This document shows, one piece after another, positions 63,018 through 64,000 of a DNA stretch of 64,000 nt. Origin of the DNA: Polytrichum commune (Eukaryota; Streptophyta; Polytrichopsida; Polytrichales; Polytrichaceae). How positions within the stretch are numbered: position 1 is the first letter of the stretch; each line of letters opens with the position of its first letter. The notes below the pieces were generated by a model that worked only from the letters and a program-made list of their open reading frames with translations, was not told the DNA's origin and did not search any database. The position numbers and the translations under genes are program-made. The stretch lies in contig OX485805.1 of the NCBI GenBank assembly GCA_950295325.1, positions 33,157,501 to 33,221,500 on the forward strand, in the 5' to 3' direction.

Positions 63018-64000
63018 ACGACTATATGTTCACAAAGTGTTGCTATGAATTGGTGCAACCTGTGAATTTTCTTCCCAAGTAGTGTAACTCAAACTCAAAC
63101 TCAACATAACATAGACTCATAGTTAACAAAAACAATTTCTCAATTTCTCTCTCTTTCTCTCTCTCTATATATGTATATTATCTTCATCCTCCCTTCCCAC
63201 ATGCAGCCTGATAGCTTACCATGAAAATATATTAAATAAATTAAAAATACAAATCAATATTTGATGTACCTAGGTGAGGGTGAAACTTGTAGGTATGGTC
63301 ACCTAGGCAACCTACTTCAATACACTTTCACTTCTACATCTATTTGGGTCGTGAAACTTGTAAAGTCTAGTGATCATAATAGTTCACAATAGTGCACTTG
63401 CCCTTCTGCATCTTCATGAGAATTTTGTACAAAGTAAACTACAATAGGCAAGAATGATGACATTGGAGTCAAGCTCAAGGCAACTTGCATGCATAATACG
63501 AGGATTCAAATGGCACTGTTGTGCTTAAATAAGGACACTTGTGGGAATCATGTGCAAAGAGGCGACTTCAATACAATAACAAATTTACTATGCACTAGGA
63601 GATGACCTTCCTTACTTCATATGTTTCATAAATGTTAATGTTTTAGAAAGCATGAAAGCTTTGTTGACATTGATAACAAGTAAGAAGTTTGGTGACATGT
63701 GATGTACACTCTAATAATATATTGTGTGATATCATGAGGAGCATGGGCACAAATAAGGAGTTCTTATGCAAAACGCTCCACACCTTCTGAAGAGTTGCTT
63801 ACTTATATCAAGAATCCTATGAGAAATTCTATGGAAACATTATGTTGGTAGTCGGTCATTGTATGCAATTTTAAGAACATGAAAATAATTGTTGCCTAAA
63901 GCCTAATTAGTGTAGATATACTTTCATAGTCGATGTCATAATATGCAAGATGGACTTACATAAACACTGAATATATTGGAGTAGGAGGTTTACGCGAGAG
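63018..64000. other. AT-rich right edge, no gene recognised
   Basis: Contains a (CT)n run at about 63146-63166. No reading frame or repeat of note was seen. Confidence 0.5.

Noticed and set aside
1-64000. tRNA, rRNA or other structured RNA genes
   Set aside because: None recognised by eye; the only tRNA-like stretches are the 14-bp primer-binding sites of the retrotransposons.

Overview
The window looks like nuclear DNA of a land plant. Two things show this: a CRINKLY4-type receptor kinase with GT-AG introns, and more than 46 kb of plant-type Ty1/copia retrotransposon. A very large block built from one copia family next to ordinary genes resembles the copia clusters (RLC5 type) described at moss centromeres. 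A moss or other seedless plant is therefore my best guess, but this is inference and not proven here.

Positions 1-46447 are a scrambled cluster of a single copia family. The family has 192-bp LTRs that begin TATTGG and end CCAATA, a primer-binding site GGTTATGGGCCCAC matching the anticodon arm of initiator tRNA-Met, a long leader filled with 120-bp tandem repeats, and one fused gag-pol ORF of about 1354 codons in the order GAG, protease, integrase, RT, RNase H. Two subfamilies (proteins starting MASREN and MASSEG) and at least two LTR types are interleaved in both orientations. Two gag-pol ORFs are intact (2247-6311 and 24558-28619) and a third lacks only its C-terminus (10458 to 6478, minus strand). 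The rest are LTR, leader or pol fragments joined at about 28 breakpoints. One insertion keeps a direct 5-bp target duplication (TTGAG), and another keeps a duplication (GAAAG) whose halves are now in opposite orientation, which reveals a later inversion. The only unrelated DNA in the block is a 574-bp piece of a CACTA (En/Spm) transposase gene. The right edge (44703-46447) holds the most decayed copies.

Positions 46448-64000 are mostly single-copy DNA. A CR4-like receptor kinase gene (+, CDS 49002-52257, three coding exons, 887 aa) is preceded by two near-copies of its own start/signal-peptide region, which form two 33-codon upstream ORFs. A multi-exon gene on the minus strand (CDS 56863 to 53292, with upstream exons to about 58385) encodes a long acidic, disordered protein that I do not recognise; its likely start MGKCASRE carries an N-acylation signature. 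Beyond it lies a G-quadruplex-prone polypurine / (CCCT)n stretch (58780-59270) and AT-rich DNA. A clear 1093-bp terminal-inverted-repeat transposon (61917-63009, 8-bp target duplication) contains a small AT-hook ORF.

The two host genes show no evident functional link. The cluster is best read as repeated self-insertion of one retrotransposon followed by recombination, inversion and deletion.
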